Assembly (NCBI GenBank): GCA_030762935.1
Contig: CM060881.1
Location: forward strand, 101,230,001 to 101,294,000
Origin: Hymenopus coronatus
Lineage: Eukaryota > Arthropoda > Insecta > Mantodea > Hymenopodidae
DNA: 64,000 nucleotides
Direction of reading: 5' to 3'
The notes below the pieces were generated by a model that ran no database searches, was not told the origin of the DNA, and saw only the letters and a list, made by a program, of their open reading frames with translations. The position numbers and the translations under genes were made by a program. Position 1 is the first letter of the stretch, and every line of letters begins with the position of its first letter. Positions 11,501 to 21,752 of this stretch are shown piece after piece.

Positions 11501-11794
11501 AACTATTTTTGCTGTTTTGATGTCAGAAACACGTCTCCCAAAATGACAGCAATAAGAGTACACTCTGTACTTCTTACAAAAATCAGTCCGCATCGTTTTG
11601 CCTTTGCCGGATGGCAGCCAACCAAACCATGTACTCAAATAATGTGCCAAGATGTGTTGCTGTACCTCTGGCACAGTCCAAATCAGTTGCCGCATTCCTC
11701 TGAAAAGGGTCGTCCAGATAAGAAATGTGCTTTGGAATGTCTCCTTACATCTGGAGGACAACATCCGTTCAGCCCTAAAGCGCGGAAAATGAGC
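11501..11794. other. unassigned, coding-like open stretch
   Basis: Frames are open on both strands (plus 11453-11899, minus 11351-11809). Neither translation shows a motif I recognise. Given the repeats on both sides, a fragment of a mobile element is likely but unproven. Confidence 0.3.
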
Positions 11795-11880
11795 TATCCC
11801 TGTGATCAAATGGTTAGCGTTTTGGCTTCTGAATCCAGGAATCTAGGGTTTAATTTCAGTCTGGGACAGGATTATTTAAA
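11795..11880 (+). mobile_element. tRNA-like SINE head (SINE-G)
   Basis: An A-box-like CAAATGGTTAGCG is followed about 35 bp later by a B-box-like GGGTTTAATTTC and CTGGGACAGG. This is the layout of a tRNA-derived Pol III promoter. The B box has substitutions, so a fossil SINE is preferred over a tRNA gene. Confidence 0.45.
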
Positions 11881-12044
11881 TAATTTCCCCGTCCACTAGA
11901 ACTATACATTTTGGAGTGAGTAATATAACGTTTCTTTAAATATGAGAAAGATAAAAAGTAAATAAAATGATGAACTCTAGGATGTCTTTGAATGTAAAGT
12001 AGTTCCTTCTGAGGCAAGTCTGAAAAATACCTCAGTCAAAGAGT
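11881..12044. other. short unassigned spacer
   Basis: AT-rich, no recognised feature. Confidence 0.4.
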
Positions 12045-12118
12045 ACATTCCTGGAAGGATTTGAACCATGGATCTTCAGTTCTTGAGTCCGTGCTACATT
12101 TTTCCGAGCCTGTTGAGT
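12045..12118 (-). mobile_element. tRNA-like SINE head, minus strand
   Basis: The minus strand reads ATGGTTCAAATCCTTCCAGG, a good B box. The plus-strand text GGATTTGAACCATGGATCTTC aligns with 6870-6935. Only the head region is visible before SINE-E begins. Confidence 0.45.
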
Positions 12119-12570
12119 AAAGCATTTCGTCTGCGACTGACATTCGGGAGGTCGTGCTTCTATTCCCGCGGCAGACCTCTCTGACCCATGCATTTTTTCG
12201 TGGGTTTTCCCGGGTCACTAGGTGAATGCTAGTGAGGTTCCTTCACATCCCCGAACTTTCTGTCCCTTAATTTCTTCTCGATTTCATCCAGCCGGTCTCT
12301 TTCAGGGCTTTAAGTGTCGGCGAGGACTACGCTGGGCATGTCCTTCCGTGGTTTTGAAAGTGCTTTGGAAATTAAGCTTTCGGCGGAGGGATGACGTTGG
12401 AGTTGTCTGTAGGACCCAGAGGGTTCGGTCAGAGCTGGGGCGCGACTCCAAGCTCTCACTGCGTGGACTATCTTAGCGACTCTCTACGGTAGATCTTCCC
12501 CCGCGGTCCGGCTTCGGCCGCCCGTTGACAATACTCTCATATTCATCCTATCTTCCTGGAGTCTGACGCA
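12110..12570 (+). mobile_element. SINE-E, full-length copy
   Basis: The tRNA-like head is followed by GACCTCTCTGACCCATG, GGGTCACTAGGTGAATGCTAG, GTCTCTTTCAGGGCTTTAAG, a CTTTCGGCGGAGGGATGACG block and a terminal CGGCTTCGGCCGCCCGTTG. The same ordered blocks occur at 24776-25230, at 40455-41133 (interrupted) and, inverted, near 31840-32130. GC content is well above the flanks. The open frame at 12222-12476 reads through the element and is not a gene. Confidence 0.7.
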
Positions 12571-13044
12571 TATAAGCCCTTTGCATCGATAATGACCATA
12601 TTTGACACTATTTTCTTATCGTAAGGAACCTGTTGGAAGCATGGAGATAGTGAAAACTTCAAATTTTATGTTTGCCTATGTATGTCCTTAGGATGCGTTT
12701 GCACCTGCAATGGTGGAACTATATTGAAATTCGAGTAAGAGGTGTTTTTTATCTTGAGCTCGTTTGCTGCATGCACTTTCTGCATCACACTGTTAAAACT
12801 CTTAATATAATTTTCGATTGCCTTGCTTAAAATTATATCTACATAACGAACAAGGCGAAATATTCAAACCTTCGGAACTAATTTCAAAACTATTTGGATG
12901 GGAGTTTTTGCCTATCGAAAATACACTCGTCCGGATTTTGGAGATCTAGCTTAAATTTCTGGTATCCTGTCTTAATGTTTAAAATCATGAACCACTTCGA
13001 AATGACAAATAATAGTCATTTCTCGCTGTCTCAAACATGACTTT
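12571..13044. other. unassigned AT-rich DNA
   Basis: No recognised gene or repeat in about 470 bp. Confidence 0.4.
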
Positions 13045-13620
13045 GTTATAACATGTTTATTTAGAAGATATTGCATTCCACCAAAACATGCAATAAAGAG
13101 ATATTACCAGAAATAAATGTTTTGGGATTCCTTGAATTAAAAGAAAACATTTTTAGAAAAAAATAACGAGTGTGTGTGAAGAGCATAGTTCAAAAATGAA
13201 AAGTTGATTATATACTAAACTTCATATTTAAATTCAGTATTTTGCAAGGATATCGGTACATACATACCCAAACACCGTTTGCATGGAACATTTTTCGAAT
13301 ATTTTGATTTTCTTGAAAGTAAGATACATGATAAATAAAAAGAATATCTGAATTTCCTGGGATTAACCTCTGAAGTTCTCTTCATTCTGAATGACTTTTG
13401 CATAAGTGGTTAATCGTAAAGGGCAGACAAATATACTGCATAAAAATCTCAGATTTCTAACAATTTATGTCAAATACATTTTTGTTGTGGAGATTTTCCG
13501 AGATATTGATTGTAATGGGTTTACATTTTTCAATTTATGTGCTAGGAAATCGTTATTCATATTTTATTCTAGTAAAGCAAAGAGGACGGAATTTCAATAT
13601 CATTACACAGCGACCGCATT
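13045..13620 (-). mobile_element. F1 copy, partial
   Basis: In F1-minus orientation this starts near the GATATTGCATTCCACC block and keeps the border of the microsatellite (GAGTGTGTGTGAAG), the TTGCATGGAACATTTTTCGA block and the CTGGGATTAACCTCTGAAG block. It is shortened by internal loss and stops at CACAGCGACCGC. Both extreme ends are missing. Confidence 0.6.
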
Positions 13621-13694
13621 AAAAGAGTTCATTATGACTTTAGTTTATTTGTTGTATTTTCTTTCTCCCTTTGTACAAACAAATTATACAGGAA

Positions 13695-13836
13695 TAAAAC
13701 CATTTCTGATAGTTGGATAGGTAGAGACATACTGAAAAATTCAGTGCCATAGCCAGGGTTTGAACTGCCCATCACCCGGTCACTAGCTGGTTGCTCTAAC
13801 AACTGAGCTACCATGGCAATATGCCAACTCACTATT
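13695..13836 (-). mobile_element. SINE-F with tRNA-like head
   Basis: On the minus strand, GGTAGCTCAGTTGTTAGAGCA is a strong A box of the Ala/Lys/Thr tRNA type. It is followed by GGCAGTTCAAACCCTGG (B box) and then the body CTGGCTATGGCACTGAATT. The same body follows another tRNA-like head on the plus strand at 14007. The canonical acceptor-stem pairing is lost, so it is a SINE head and not an active tRNA gene. Confidence 0.6.
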
Positions 13837-13879
13837 AAATTCTCCAAGTGACTAGCCCATTTCCTGGTAAACCACAAGG

Positions 13880-14006
13880 CCGCGCAGTGGCCGAGTGGTT
13901 AGACCACTCGCTTCTTACCTAGTCAATCCGGGCTTGATCCCAAGCGACCGCTTATGATATTTGTGGTGGACAAAGTGGCGTAGCGGCAAGTTTTCTCCGA
14001 GTTTTC
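13880..14006 (+). mobile_element. SINE-B with class-II tRNA-like head
   Basis: GCAGTGGCCGAGTGGTTAGACC is a Leu/Ser-type A box. A diverged B box (CGGGCTTGATCCCAAG) follows, and then the family body TTTGTGGTGGACAAAGTGGCG. The copy is cut off near 14006 where SINE-F begins. Confidence 0.6.
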
Positions 14007-14172
14007 CGGAACGCGGTGGTTATGGCTACCGGTTAGAGACCGGAATATCCTGGGTTCAAATCCTGGCTATGGGATTGAATTGTTTTGTGTGTCATTACCT
14101 GTTCCACTGCTGTCCTACATTTAACACTTTTGCTAGTGTTTTTCTGGATAAATGTGAAATAAAAGAATAAGG
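14007..14172 (+). mobile_element. SINE-F, plus-strand copy
   Basis: The head contains GGTTATGGCTACCGGTTAGAG and a good B box in CTGGGTTCAAATCCTGGC. The body CTATGGGATTGAATT matches the minus-strand copy at 13695-13836, so two F copies stand in inverted orientation around a B copy. Confidence 0.55.
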
Positions 14173-15882
14173 TTTTGTAAAAATTGTTTGTCGCGGAAGT
14201 GGTAGAGAAAGCCACATAGATGTAAAACATAAGTTTTTTTGTAATTAGTGCGCTTAAAAAGATATATCACATGGCGAATAAAAAGCTTTGAACTTCATAG
14301 GTAACATGGTGTTAAAATACTTGTTTTCAGTATTTTCAATTAAAAAGTTTAACCCCTACATGGCTTATTTTAGACCCGAGAATATGGAATAGCAATCCAT
14401 TGTATGTTCTCGTAATTGTCAGGGCGGACATGTAAAATAAACAAGGTATTTTATCTTAGCTCCGGTGGGATATAAACGTTGGAAGGGTACACAAAAAGGA
14501 CAGAGCGTTAATCGTTATATGGCCCTCTCAGCCACCTCTGATGGATGCTTTACGGTTGAATGTGCCTCAAGTATATATAGCATGGCATTAATCTTGCTTG
14601 TTATTTTGGGGAGGGGAGATGGAGCGCGGGAAAATTTCCGGTGATCTTGTCTGTGTTGGCAGCACTCTTGGGAGCACTACAAATGAAAGCGAGCTAGCTG
14701 TTGCACATTCCATCTACTGTTCTTGTCGTTTAACTTTCGCTTCGTAGAGGGCTGTTTTTAAACTGCTAAACTAAGATGTTCTTTAGAGTAAACATTCAAG
14801 AAGCCATCGGTCTAAGCCGGTTTTAATTACTACTGACAAGAACGTTATTACCGCCCTCATATGGCAAGTATTATTACCGTGCTATCGAAAGGTTAACAGG
14901 AGCTTTACAAACCTCTCAGAAAACGCACTGATTATTGAGGGAAGTCGCCGACGTTTTGCAGTGCACCGATGAGCGCGTCACTTCAGCCAATACAAATTAC
15001 AAATGGCAGAAAGACGTGGAGTAAAACACAAAGCAGCCTTTAAATCCGACAGGTTAACCTTTTGAATAGCACAGTAATACCTGTCTGAAGAATAAATGCA
15101 GACGGCCAAGAGTGGAAGGTTGCGTAAACACAAACAGATAAGCGGTGTTACGTCATCACTCCCGGTGCATGCCCTGTAAAGCACAACAATACTGGAATGC
15201 AGCAATTGAGCTCTTATAATGGTTCTTATAATCAAGTCAAAATGCAAACACGCCGCGCGTAGTCATACGCTCACAAACTATACCATTAATATTATTAGTG
15301 ATAAAGAAAACAACACGTTTAACTTGTTGTGGATCATTTAATTTATTCCTGTTTACGTACACTGTGCTGTATTTTCGATGGTCAGACTGTAGTGCACTAT
15401 TATATTCCAGTCTTCTCTGATCGCTCTAAATCTTGCCATGCTACACCAACGACCTCCCCTACCAACTTATTCTTTCGTCAGACAGGTAGTACCTCAAATT
15501 TTCCTATGTAATCTATGTTGTATATAAAGTCCGCAGTGAAGTGTATGCGCTAGCAGCTCACTCACCACAGTTCGGTGGTAACGGATCGTTCTAGTTATTG
15601 TTGGTAAACTATTACCACTGTCACAGAAGATTTTGGAGATGCTGTTCTCATACCTGTAGGCAGAGTTCGACTATTTGGCCCCATATTTGTGTAGGGTTTT
15701 ACGTGTAAATTTGTGATTTCATATAGTTTCAATTTTATTTTGGTAAAACTGTAAATGTATGGAGATGCAGTTTCTTGTCCTTACTAACGGCTCTATGCTC
15801 TGCCAGCAGAGAAACAGTGATGTCCTGTACTATATTCTGCATTCATTTAGTGGGCCTCCTTAAAAGTACATCCGAAATTTCG
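14173..15882. other. anonymous DNA, no gene recognised
   Basis: About 1.7 kb of comparatively unique sequence with no repeat found elsewhere in the window. Open frames of 60-89 codons (14978-15247 minus, 15329-15511 plus) have no motif. A TATA-like GTATATAAAGTCC at 15519-15531 is followed by possible initiator-like sequence, but no downstream coding exon is visible. Confidence 0.4.
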
Positions 15883-15921
15883 TGCAGATTAGCCTGTTAA
15901 AAGTTAACAGGCTAATCTGCA
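15883..15921. repeat. perfect 18-bp hairpin
   Basis: The left arm TGCAGATTAGCCTGTTAA (15883-15900) is the exact reverse complement of the right arm TTAACAGGCTAATCTGCA (15904-15921). They are separated only by AAG. No mismatch occurs and pairing stops abruptly on both sides. Confidence 0.9.
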
Positions 15922-16419
15922 TCATTCGGGGCATCATTCATTTCAGAGAATTTGGAATTTAGTAATTAAATCTCACAAAGAATCGTGATGAAGACATACA
16001 GAGGATGCAAAAGGTTCAAGATATTTACATTTTATATTTTCTGAAATTTTATCACCATCAGGAAATATATACCCAACTAAAACGCTCTCTTTTTAATGGT
16101 TAACGTTTTGACTTCACTTTACAAGCGCAAACAGTTGAAGTAAACAGTTCTCACAGTATTATTCAAACATAGCTCCGTTCCCAACTTAACCACAGCCTCA
16201 AGCGTCCAAGTAAAACTGCTTTGAAGCACCCGTTATAAGCTGTTGTTTTCAATTTGAAATATTCAAGATCGAACCTGGAAAGTTATGGCTAGAAAGAGAT
16301 GAACAGCCCATGCTAGTATTCTGGAAGCACGACCGTGCTAATTAGCGTCTTGCAGGGATGAAAGCGAAAGATGTGGATGAACACAGTCGTTCTTCATTTC
16401 TAAATACTTTATCACATTT
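15922..16419. other. anonymous DNA
   Basis: No recognised gene or repeat. Confidence 0.4.
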
Positions 16420-16612
16420 ATACAGCCCCCTTTAACTTCAATGGTCATATTGACGGTTTTGCCATGTGAAACAACTCATGTTATATGTAGGTTAAGGAAA
16501 ATAGGTTAATCATTTTTACGTATATCATTAAACACACGCACAATCACTCACATATTTAGACTATTTGGGGGTTAAGGAATAATTCTGGTGAAAGAAACAT
16601 TCCTCCGTGCTA
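16420..16612 (-). mobile_element. SINE-D fragment
   Basis: On the plus strand, TTATACAGCCCCCTTTAACTTC, CACAATCACTCACAT and GGAATAATTCTGGTGAAAG match the ordered blocks of SINE-D at 34970-35165. The tRNA-like head is missing, so this copy is truncated at its 5' end. Confidence 0.55.
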
Positions 16613-16814
16613 CGTTATATGTCCTATAGGTTCCAAAATATTTGCAACTCAAATGTTTTCAATATATGCACTTTTATGAAAGTCATCCGAGACAAAACTA
16701 TAAAACCAACCTTTGTAACTTATAAGGGAGATATCACTTTAATGCAAGTACTTCAAAAGGTTTCCTGTGGCATCTATATGGCATAAGAAGTCCATAATCC
16801 AAATTTAAGCTGTT

Positions 16815-17688
16815 TTTACTTTCTTTATCACGTATGTACAATGGACATAATGGATAGAAAAGGTATTCTATTCCACCCATACCGATACTTCACCGGAAAT
16901 AAATGCTTTGAGACCCCCTGAATCAAAAAAAAAAAAAAAAAAAAAACACAAGGAAAACCATTTTAAGAGACATGTCTGTATGCGTCTGTCTATGTGGGTG
17001 TCTGTAAGCAGTAGTTGGTTTAATACCAAATTTCGTATTTAAGTTCAGTATCCACAAGGATGAGACACGAAGATTTTCAAGAAAATCGCTCCAACCCTTT
17101 GCATGGAACATTTTCGGATACTTGTGATTTTATCAAAGAAGGCTTCAACGATTTTGATTAAAATGCCATGTGTTTTTAAGATATTTTTATGACAAACGAA
17201 ATGTGTGTTTTGAATTTCCTGGGAATAGTCTCTGAAGGCTTCTTAATTCTGGATGTCTTTTGTATAACTTTTGCTTAATTACTAAACCGTAAGAGATAGA
17301 CAAAAGCGTACTACTCAAACATGTAAATCTCATTAAAACACATACGTTATGTCATATATATTTTTCCGTAGAGATTAACGTTTTCGAGATATTCCGAGTT
17401 ATTGGTTTCAGTTTTAAGGTATAATTTTTTTCAAGCAGGAAGTACCTTTCTTTTCGTCTCTCTTTTGTTTACTCCCAGGAATCTAAGATAACTAAGTTTC
17501 AATTGTTTCACATAACGACTGACTTTTAAAAGATTTTCCTATCACTTTATACGTGTTTTCCCTTATTTCCCTTCTACTTACAAAGAAGCAAGCAATAAGA
17601 CAGCTTTGTTAATGTTTATCATGATGTCTTTGTAAGAAAAGCTTCTTTCGCAACAGCAAGAGAAAATCATGTGAATGGAACACATAAA
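16815..17688 (-). mobile_element. F1 copy, near-complete
   Basis: F1-minus orientation, from TTTTACTTTCTTTATCACG to GAGAAAATCATGTGAATGG. An uninterrupted A-run of about 22 bp (16926-16946) replaces part of the block just outside the microsatellite, and the microsatellite itself is nearly gone. Confidence 0.65.
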
Positions 17689-17894
17689 ACTTTCAACTTG
17701 ATGTACAATCACATTATTTTCAGGTAAAAGCTATAACTGTCATAGTTATAGTGCTTTAGCGGTTACCAGTAGTGATTAAAGTTATTTGTTATAACGTTCG
17801 TAGTTATCTAAATTATACTAAAGGTGATCAGTAACGATCATTGTAAGCGGCACGACTGTACAGATGAACTGAGCTAAGGGTTCATATCAAGCAA
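17689..17894. other. short unassigned spacer
   Basis: Contains the local imperfect repeat AACTGTCATAGTTATAGTG; nothing else recognised. Confidence 0.35.
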
Positions 17895-17965
17895 AACTGT
17901 ACAGACGCCTCCTTGTCCACCACAAATCACACATGAGGACCAGGGCATTGAGGGAGGTGAGCGGT
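17895..17965 (-). mobile_element. SINE-B fragment
   Basis: The plus-strand text CTTGTCCACCACAAATCACAC is the inverted SINE-B signature also seen at 2510 and 31600. Neither end of the element is preserved. Confidence 0.45.
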
Positions 17966-18103
17966 TCGATTCAGACACTTGGCAGTTCAAAATTAAATCT
18001 AATTTAGACATTCTACCTTAAGAATTAGGAGTCTCAGCGGAAGTAATGGACTTGAAACCTGAGTTAAAACTTAATGCAAATAACAGTAAAGGGTGACTCA
18101 AAA

Positions 18104-18500
18104 GAATAAAATGGAAATGGCGTGTTATTTATGGACCCTCTTTAAATACTGCCGGTCCCCATGGCCGCGCTCGCCAAAGCGTCTCGCTTTGGTGTTTCGC
18201 GGCACAGGGGATCGTGGGTCCCGATCAGACTCCGGAACTGTATTTAAAAAAAAATACGGTGGTTCTCAGATTCCCATTCTAAATTGGGCGTGAAAGACCG
18301 CTTAATTTTGCTCAGAGGCCTCTCTATCAGGCTTGAGGTTCTTTTACGTGCCGTAAAAATTACGATAGGGGACCAACGACTTTACTTCCCTTTCGAAGGA
18401 AGCCATGCTAAGGATTTTTACACCCGAAAAAAATCAGTCGTCCTCCGCGACCTTGGGTATATGAAGTTAGCATGGTAACCATTGCTCCACAGAGGGAAAC
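18104..18500 (-). mobile_element. SINE-V carrying a nested SINE-A
   Basis: On the plus strand the copy opens with GGCGTGTTATTTATGGACC and, after the nested element, continues CATTCTAAATTGGGCGTGAAAG, GAGGCCTCTCTATCAGGCTTG and GAAGTTAGCATGGTAACCATT. The tRNA-Val-like head lies at the right end on the minus strand but is diverged and has lost a clear B box. The open frames at 18093-18478 simply cross these elements. Confidence 0.65.
18152..18251 (+). mobile_element. short SINE-A inserted in SINE-V
   Basis: The head CCGGTCCCCATGGCCGCGCT...GGGGATCGTGGGTCCCG joins directly to the family tail GACTCCGGAACTGTATTTAAAA. The middle portion found in other copies is therefore deleted. The flanks AAATAC(T)G at 18144-18151 and 18252-18258 look like a short target-site duplication. 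The A-tail is nine residues. Confidence 0.65.
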
Positions 18501-18619
18501 TCTCAAAGGATTGGGAAATTTTGGAATGAAGAGTAATGGGTGTGCAAAATTATTTTACACATATTTATGTCAATATTTATTACATATCATACTAATTATT
18601 CAATAGTACAATCATGTTT

Positions 18620-19028
18620 ATTTCTTAATATCACATCCGATAGATGGGCTCCTCTCGGCGCACACATTCCTGAAGCCTGATAGGAACGTTAAGCATGTCT
18701 CGACTTAACATTTCAACAGAAATCCTGGAGATTTACCCTCATATTCTTGTTGTAAGTTCTACGGTGGTAGCAGGTTGGGTACGATAAACCGCGCTCTTAA
18801 GGTGGCCCCACAAGAAAAAAATCACAAGCTGCCAGGTCCGGCAATCTTGGGGGCCATGCAATGTTACCGTGCCTTAAAATGACGCTGATAGGAGTTTTAA
18901 ACATGGCTCGATTTAACATTTCAAACAGGAATCCTGGAGATTGCCCCTCTTATTCTTGTTTTAAGTTCTTCGGTGGTAGCAGCTTGAGTACGGTAAACCG
19001 CGTTCTTAAGGTGGCCCCACCAGAAAAA
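18620..19028 (-). pseudogene. DDE transposase C-terminus, partly duplicated
   Basis: The minus strand encodes broken pieces of an IS630/mariner-superfamily transposase C-terminus. From right to left there is an AVYRTQAATTEELKTRIRG segment, then WPPRLPDLAACDFFL followed by a frameshift in the WGHLKS region, then a second AVYRTQPATTVELTTRI segment and a final EMLSRDMLNVPIRLQECV-like piece. The Asp of AACDFFLWG corresponds to the third catalytic acidic residue in this family. The repeated segment (about 170 bp, seen at 18690-18810 and again at 18890-19020) makes this a tandem partial duplication. No N-terminal helix-turn-helix or other catalytic motifs are present. It directly abuts an F1 copy at 19030. 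Unable to make protein as it stands. Confidence 0.6.
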
Positions 19029-19029
19029 A

Positions 19030-19826
19030 TCTGACCTATTCCATTCACATGGATTTCTCTACATTGCTGTAACAAATTATTGTTAAAAGGCATTTTTTCG
19101 ATCTACTTTATGATAATCGGGATAAACATTAGCAGAAATTTGTCTTAATTCTTGCTTCCTTGTAAGTAGAAGGAAAAAAAGGAATACACTAGGGTAAACG
19201 ATAGTCAAATCTTTTAAAAGCTGGTTACCATGTAGTTGAAATCTGTTTCTATGCAGTGCCACGAGTTTACAAGTTTCAGTGTGAGAAATGTTTAAGTATT
19301 TTAAAACTGAAACCAATAACAAGGAATATCTAAAAACTGATCAACTTCACGAAAAAAAAAAAACGAACATGACTTAAATTGTGTGTTTAAGGAAAGCTAC
19401 ATTTTTTGTGTAGTAAGTTTTATCTGTCTCTTACGGTTTACCATCATGCAACATTTAGAAAAGCTCATCCAGAATAAAGAGGTCTTCAAAGGCTATTCCC
19501 ACAAAATTCAAGATATACATTTTATTTGTCATAAATTTCTCTAATATATGAGATTTTAATAAAAATCCTTGCAGTCTAAATTTTAGAAGTGTTAATTCAT
19601 GTGTTGGGATGGCGGATTTTTTTATATTAAGTTTGGTATTTAATAATTTTGTTTTTAAGCTGTGCTGATCACAGACACACGGACATTTCTTTATAAAAAG
19701 TGTTTATTTGGTTTCTGAGGGTCCAAATACTTGTATTTTCGGTGAAATCTTGGTATTAAATTTTTAGGTGCAATACAATACCTTCTGTATACACTAAGTA
19801 CATGGTACGTGTAGAGAATGAAAAAA
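19030..19826 (+). mobile_element. F1 copy
   Basis: Begins TCTGACCTATTCCATTCACATGG right after the transposase remnant and ends GTGTAGAGAATGAAAAAAT. It lacks the long microsatellite (only CACAGACACACGG remains) and the AATCGTTAGAGCC block is altered to AATCCTTGCAGTC. Confidence 0.65.
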
Positions 19827-20274
19827 TTTGTAATCCCCACGGAAGCAGTTTCTTTCTTTTTCTTATTTTAACGCAAACGTGCATAATATTTCCCAAAAAG
19901 AAGAAAATAAAAAGAATAATCAAGGAATAATAAACTACACATAAGCGTATCTGAAAATATTTTGTGTAGTCAGATGGATATAAATTATACCATAGACAAC
20001 TTACCATACATATGTAGCTATAGTACCAAATGAAAATGAAATGGACAAAAACGATAAACGAATAACATCATATCAATACTTTGAAGTTATAAGACAAACA
20101 ATAAGTCTTCAATTATAAGGAGAATTTATTTTGTTAATTTTTAAATTATCAATCAGCTATTTAAAGCATGTATTTAAATTACGTAAACTCACAGAAATTA
20201 CACAACGCTTGAATTAAGAATAGTACTCACCACTTTACATGGCGGAAGCCGATAATTCACTGTAATATTATTAC

Positions 20275-20317
<43 letters not shown>

Positions 20318-20465
20318 GTTATTATTGTTAGTTGTTGTAGTAAAATAGAAGTAATATTGGTGGTAGTAGTATTTATTATTTCAAATAATAATCTAAAGCT
20401 TCATCATGTTGTTGCTTGATTTGTTACCTAATAACAACCATGGAATACATATATACATCTCCCAG
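19827..20465. other. AT-rich spacer with (ATT)n
   Basis: Apart from the (ATT)n run at 20266-20332 there is nothing recognisable. Confidence 0.4.
20266..20332. repeat. (ATT)n microsatellite
   Basis: About 65 bp of TAT/ATT units with two GTT variants at the right end. Confidence 0.85.
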
Positions 20466-21326
20466 TTTTTACTTTCTCTAGCCCGCATGCACGATGTATA
20501 TAGTGGATAATGAAGGTATTGTGTTCCACCCAAACATTGAATGTCAAGGTTTTACCGGAAATGTATGTTTTGGAGTCCCCTGAGTCCAAAAAGGGCATTT
20601 TTAGGAAAAGGTCCGTGTCTGTCTGACTGTCTATCTGTGTGTCTGTGGACAGCATAGCTCAAAAAGAAAAGACCAAACTTGCTATGTAGACTTCGTATAT
20701 TCCAAGGATGCAACACGAAGATTTTCAAGAAAAAATCCCCACTCCAAAATACCCTTTACATCTAAAAAAAAAATCGAAAATGATTTTATGAAACATGTCT
20801 TTGATAATGTTGTTTAAAATCCGTATATTAAAGGTATTCACATCCCAAATAAAATGTATATCTTGAATTTTCTGGGAATAGCCTCTGAAAACCTCTTCAC
20901 TCTGGATAAATTCTGTCGAATTTTGCTTAGCTGCTAAACATGAAGTAATAGACAAAAACTTAATACACAACATTTTTAGATCTTGCCAGAACACACAATT
21001 TATGTCCTTTACGTTTTTGTTGTGGAGATAATCGTTTCCGAGACATTCCTTGTTATTGGTTTAAATATTAAAGTACTTACACTTTTCTCAGGCAGGAAAT
21101 GTAAGTTTTTCTTTTCTTCTACTCCTGGCCGAGCACAGAAGCGATTTTTAATGACAATCGCATAACGGTTAAACCTTCGACTGTCACTTAAGCACAGTGC
21201 ATTCCCTTAGTTTCCTTGTACTTATAAGGAACTACGTAATAACCATTCTGCTAATGTTTATCTCGAAGAATCTTTTGTAAGAAGTTTGTAGAGCAGCTAG
21301 AGAAAGTCATGTAAGTGTAACACAGT
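20466..21326 (-). mobile_element. F1 copy, near-complete
   Basis: F1-minus orientation, from TTTTACTTTCTCTAGCC to TAGAGAAAGTCATG. The microsatellite is short and GT-interrupted (GTCTGTCTGACTGTCTATCTG). The 3' palindrome is decayed to GCATGCACGATGTATATAGTG. Confidence 0.65.
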
Positions 21327-21752
21327 CCTTCACGCGGCCTATCTCCACTGCTCGAGAGAACCGAGAGTCTCCGGGAAATTGTGCCGGAAAAGGTGCACCG
21401 AAGTCTTTAAATAAAGTAAATGCTGGAAATGTTGGCTTACTCCCTGAAAGGCAGCATATCAAATAAACATGTTCACACTCAGCAGTAGGAATCCTACGAT
21501 TTTTGAAGTGTGACTCTAAACAGCACCGATTTCATCTAGGTTATTTTCTATTAAAGCATCATCTGCTTGAATTTTTCCCTAATAGGTACCGAATTCGAAG
21601 CTTAAATCTTATGTATAATCGCATGTATTTCTTTTCTTGTAGGTAGTACAGAGTTTAGAAACCTTTCAACAAACTCCCTCGTACACGGCGATCAGATTCA
21701 TGTTTAAAATAAACCTTGCATATATAAACGTATTCTTATACAGATACGATGA
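21327..21752. other. unassigned spacer
   Basis: No recognised gene. Begins with a GC-richer patch (GCGGCCTATCTCCACTGCTC) not matched elsewhere in the window. Confidence 0.4.
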
